From Acidobacteriaceae bacterium (GTDB lineage Bacteria; Acidobacteriota; Terriglobia; Terriglobales; Acidobacteriaceae), in assembly GCA_009781125.1 (NCBI GenBank), contig WQYS01000079.1, forward strand, positions 1-8,988: a stretch of DNA of 8,988 bases, read 5' to 3'. Position numbers and translations under genes: made by a program. Shown in pieces: positions 6,848 through 8,988 of the stretch (its first letter is position 1; every line of letters begins with the position of its first letter). Under the pieces are notes generated by a model, which did no database searches, was not told the DNA's origin, and was given only the letters and a program-made list of their open reading frames with translations.

Positions 6848-7717
6848 TTATGGTTTCGCTGGGGCAGCAGGAACTGCTGGCGTTGTTGAAGCAACAGGCG
6901 CGCCTGGAACAGTCGGATGAATAGACACACTGGAGTCTTCAGAGCTATCTGACACTACAGTTACTGGTTCGGTCAGCTTGAAACGGTCAAACTCTACTAC
7001 CACCGTCTTGGGAACCACATCTTTCAGAACGTCCAGTTTGCTGAGATCAAAGTACGTTGTCGTAGTCTTCCGTGGAAACACCGGATATAGAGTCAACCTG
7101 TACTGATTGTCACGTAGCTGAGGAAAGCTCATAACAGGACGCGCCAGCTTGTCGCCGTGATTTTCTATAAAGACTCGCAACATGTGCGTAGCAGGATCAA
7201 AGGTGACTTTCTTCAGCGTAATATCGCCTTGTGGAATGGACTCTTTCTGGTACATGTAAACTGGATGACCTAGCATTAAGGCATTCTTAATGCCGGAGTG
7301 CGGATTTGCACTCATAAATGTGGCATAAATCATGAACCAGGCCGGATAAGTATCTGCCGAAGCATCGAAGAAAACATGGACGCTATCCTTGGGGCCAATT
7401 CGTATGCCGCTTCTGGAAAACTTTACATGCGTATGTGGATCAAGCCCGGCGCGAACTACCTTCCGGTCGGTGCCCACCTCAAAGTTAACCGCCTCGACAC
7501 TCACATTCATGGGCTCGAGTGAGTTGTTGGTGAGCGTAAGATCACCCTTCCCGCCTCCTGTAAACCTCGATGATACGGGCGAGATAGTCTGCGCCCTGCA
7601 CGCGCAGGAGACACATAAGGCGAAAGCGAGGAGGATGGCAACCATCGCCGCCTGGAGAGGAAAACTATTCTTGATGGTTTTTGGGATCTTTATTTCGCAT
7701 CGCTCATTCGCTGTCAT
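6848..7717 (-). CDS. PapD-like periplasmic pilus chaperone with Pro/Ala-rich tail
   Basis: A 289-residue exported protein that I assign to the fimbrial chaperone fold by hand comparison with PapD. Signal peptide about 1-42 (LQAAMVAILLAFALCVSCAC). Domain 1, about 44-158: SPVSSRFTGGGKGDLTLTN matches the first strands of PapD, with Arg51 at the place of the subunit-anchoring Arg8; GPKDSVHVFFD and YPAWFMIYATFM match later strands. His151 in LGHPVYMYQK falls near PapD Lys112, so the usual lysine seems absent. Domain 2, about 165-258, has VFIENHGDKLARPV like the NPTPY strand of relatives. Residues 266-289 are a Pro/Ala-rich tail not found in PapD. The ATG at 7717 has AAGGA seven bases upstream and is preferred over an in-frame GTG at 7753. 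It would deliver subunits to the barrel protein encoded next. Confidence 0.82.
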   Translation of the reverse strand: MTANERCEIKIPKTIKNSFPLQAAMVAILLAFALCVSCACRAQTISPVSSRFTGGGKGDLTLTNNSLEPMNVSVEAVNFEVGTDRKVVRAGLDPHTHVKFSRSGIRIGPKDSVHVFFDASADTYPAWFMIYATFMSANPHSGIKNALMLGHPVYMYQKESIPQGDITLKKVTFDPATHMLRVFIENHGDKLARPVMSFPQLRDNQYRLTLYPVFPRKTTTTYFDLSKLDVLKDVVPKTVVVEFDRFKLTEPVTVVSDSSEDSSVSIHPTVPGAPVASTTPAVPAAPAKP

Positions 7718-7817
7718 TTTGCAATCCTTCTTTGTTGTTATCTGGCAGAGCACCCGGAAGGGGACCTTTCTTCTCTGCTAATGCTGCACAGACTTATCTG
7801 CGCCTATCTCAAAGCTC

Positions 7818-7849
7818 TCTCTCTGCGGGAGTCTCCTCCCGCAGAGAGA
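7818..7849 (-). promoter_or_regulatory. Intercistronic 13-bp hairpin between subunit and chaperone genes
   Basis: A perfect 13-bp inverted repeat (7818-7830 with 7837-7849, core CTCTGCGGGA) surrounds a 6-base loop. It begins 45 bases after the stop of the subunit gene and ends 100 bases before the chaperone ATG. Downstream on the minus strand there is no long T-run, so it is not a canonical terminator. Such stems after a major pilin gene can protect the upstream messenger or thin out read-through. A smaller 6-bp stem (7873-7878 with 7885-7890) precedes it on the transcript. Confidence 0.7.
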
Positions 7850-7894
7850 ATCTCAAGCGCAACAGTTATGCAATCTCTGCAAAGAGAGATCTAG

Positions 7895-8560
7895 TTAGAT
7901 CGCAGCGGCTGTGGTGTAAACGATACCCTGGTACACCGCAGTAGGCGAAGACAGAACTGGGGGAGTAACACTGCGCGCGTCGATGTAGAGGTTCACATCG
8001 GCTGTGTAGGTGCCAATGCCGTCGGCTCCAACCGGAACCGAGTAAACCGGGAAGGCGGCAGCAGAACCGAGGACGTAGGTGTTGTATGGCGTAGCAGCAC
8101 CAAACGCTACCTGGGGTCCGCTGTTGCCGATCTGGCCAACAATCTGGTTGACATAGACAGCAGAGGTCGAGCCGTCCGTGGCCTGCATGGCAACGCCAGC
8201 AGGATCATCAATAGCAAACCAGGAGTCTACAAGGACCTGGGTATAGCCAAAGCTCGTACCAGCGTCTGCCAGGTTCCAGGTTGTAAGTGCCGTCAACGGC
8301 TTGTTGCCGATGTTGAGCATTCCGGGAACGATTGTGAAATCGATCTCGTTCGGAACCGTCAGCGTCAAGCCTTCCGGCTCGACCGCTTGCAGCAGGGTCT
8401 GCCCTTGGACCGAGCAGGTAGGAGCAGCAGTAGGAACCGATGCCGACTGTGCGCCACTGGCGTCACAAGAGGTGGAGGTGGTGGTATTTCCATTGTCCAT
8501 AGCAAATGCGACGCTGGACATAGCAAGCACGCCAGCCAAAACAAGTAGAGACTTCTTCAT
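7895..8560 (-). CDS. Secreted beta-rich protein, putative major fibre subunit
   Basis: A 221-residue exported protein without a family I recognise. Residues 1-20 are a clean signal peptide (MKKSLLVLAGVLAMSSVAFA) with cleavage before Met21. The mature part is acidic, poor in Lys and Arg, and rich in Ala, Thr, Val, Gly and Ser, as in many pilins. It has only two cysteines, 32 and 49, near the N-terminus, suggesting one disulfide. Two late strands, GTYTADVNLYIDAR (183-196) and AVYQGIVYTTAAAI (208-221), recall the closing strands of chaperone-usher subunits. The ATG has GGAG nine bases upstream. As the first gene of a four-gene operon, followed by a hairpin and a PapD-like chaperone, it is the best candidate for the abundant subunit. 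This role rests on context and composition, not on detected homology. Confidence 0.85.
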   Translation of the reverse strand: MKKSLLVLAGVLAMSSVAFAMDNGNTTTSTSCDASGAQSASVPTAAPTCSVQGQTLLQAVEPEGLTLTVPNEIDFTIVPGMLNIGNKPLTALTTWNLADAGTSFGYTQVLVDSWFAIDDPAGVAMQATDGSTSAVYVNQIVGQIGNSGPQVAFGAATPYNTYVLGSAAAFPVYSVPVGADGIGTYTADVNLYIDARSVTPPVLSSPTAVYQGIVYTTAAAI

Positions 8561-8639
8561 TCTTTATTTCTCCTTGCATGAAGGTTGATTGAGTTGACAA
8601 TTGAACTACACGTTACATCTGTGCAGCCCACGATCTCTC
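8561..8639 (-). promoter_or_regulatory. Leader of the pilus-like operon
   Basis: These 79 bases separate the Ig-repeat gene stop from the subunit ATG. They hold the ribosome site AAGGAG. I see no convincing -35/-10 pair on the minus strand, so the operon may start within the upstream gene, be cotranscribed with it, or use a promoter type that I cannot recognise. Confidence 0.3.
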
Positions 8640-8988
8640 TCACTGGACCTTTAACGTTGTTGTCTTGGTCACCACGGCATAGTCCGCCGGATCGTCCGGC
8701 GTAAATACCGCTGTGAGAGTATTCGACCCTACGGGCAACACGACACCCGCTGCGGGAGAATAACTAAATGTTCCTGGCACGCTGGCCGTCGCATTCAACT
8801 GCGTGGCATCCAGTGCTGTTCCTGATGGAATTGCAGCCGGTGCCGCCCACGTCACCACAGGCGTCGCCTTCGTCACCGTCAGCGTCACCGTCTTGGTCAC
8901 CGTCGCATACGTGGTTGGGTCCGCCGGCGTAAACACTGCTGTCAACGTGTTCGACCCCACGGGCAACACAGCACCCGCCGCTGGCGTA
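8640..8988 (-). CDS. Ig-like repeat protein, C-terminal end (cut by right edge)
   Basis: The reading frame is open from the right edge to a TGA at 8642-8640, giving the last 116 residues of a longer protein. It consists of bacterial Ig-like repeats of the type with LPVGSNTLTAVFTP, KATPVVTWAAPAAI and ALDATQLNATASVPGTF, which build long secreted or surface proteins. One full 76-residue unit and parts of neighbours are visible, and the protein ends directly after a half unit (TKTTTLKVQ) with no anchor or sorting domain at the C-terminus. Internal GTG codons are not taken as starts because the repeat continues past them to the edge. It is 79 bases upstream of the subunit gene on the same strand, so it could share its transcript. 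Whether it belongs to the fibre system is unknown. Confidence 0.88.
   Translation of the reverse strand, partial: TPAAGAVLPVGSNTLTAVFTPADPTTYATVTKTVTLTVTKATPVVTWAAPAAIPSGTALDATQLNATASVPGTFSYSPAAGVVLPVGSNTLTAVFTPDDPADYAVVTKTTTLKVQ
8662..8988 (-). repeat. Tandem repeat of 228 bp inside the Ig-like gene
   Basis: The block 8662-8760 recurs at 8890-8988, offset by exactly 228 bases (76 codons). It shares exact stretches such as GTCTTGGTCACC, TTCGACCC and ACGGGCAACAC. The copies differ mostly by single bases, and the array probably continues beyond the right edge. Confidence 0.8.

Noticed and set aside
8594..8622. Perfect TTGACA on the plus strand upstream of the subunit gene
   Set aside because: It faces away from the subunit gene, and no good -10 box follows at 16-18 bases.
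1..8988. CRISPR arrays, tRNA or rRNA genes, insertion sequences
   Set aside because: No regularly spaced repeats with unique spacers, no tRNA-like cloverleaf or rRNA stretch, and no transposase-like protein were seen.

Overview
The window looks like chromosomal DNA of an Acidobacteriota bacterium, most likely class Terriglobia. The grounds are the style of the MetK fragment, the AraC-family regulator type, and a secreted protein built of 76-residue Ig-like repeats, a kind common in that group. This assignment is inference from sequence style, not from a database search. Every convincing gene is on the minus strand, so transcription runs from high to low coordinates.

Region 1 (1-660) holds the 5' part of metK (S-adenosylmethionine synthetase), cut by the left edge. 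It has a TTG start behind a strong GGAGG ribosome site and a leader of about 240 bases with two hairpin-forming inverted repeats. Region 2 (660-2543) is a pair of tandem, clearly paralogous AraC-type regulators 39 bases apart. Region 3 (2544-3099) is an AT-richer gap of about 550 bases with a perfect 10-bp inverted repeat and no convincing gene. Region 4 (3100-4146) encodes a Fic-domain protein with a C-terminal winged helix. Its active-site motif is altered at two normally conserved positions.

Region 5 (4294-8560) is the most interesting part. It is a four-gene operon whose order matches chaperone-usher pilus loci: abundant-type secreted subunit (221 aa), PapD-like periplasmic chaperone (289 aa), outer-membrane beta-barrel protein (667 aa), then a small four-cysteine secreted subunit (168 aa). 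The chaperone can be hand-aligned to PapD through both Ig domains, including the subunit-anchoring arginine. The barrel protein does not look like a classical usher: it is short, shows no recognisable usher N-terminal domain or plug, and ends in a carboxypeptidase-regulatory-like beta domain plus a long Pro/Ala-rich tail. The chaperone carries a similar Pro/Ala-rich tail. A perfect 13-bp hairpin separates the subunit gene from the chaperone gene, where fimbrial operons often set differential expression. I read the locus as a divergent chaperone-usher-like fibre assembly system.

Region 6 (8640-8988) is the C-terminal end of a secreted Ig-like repeat protein on the same strand just upstream of the subunit gene. 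It may be an adhesin belonging to the same surface apparatus, or an unrelated neighbour.
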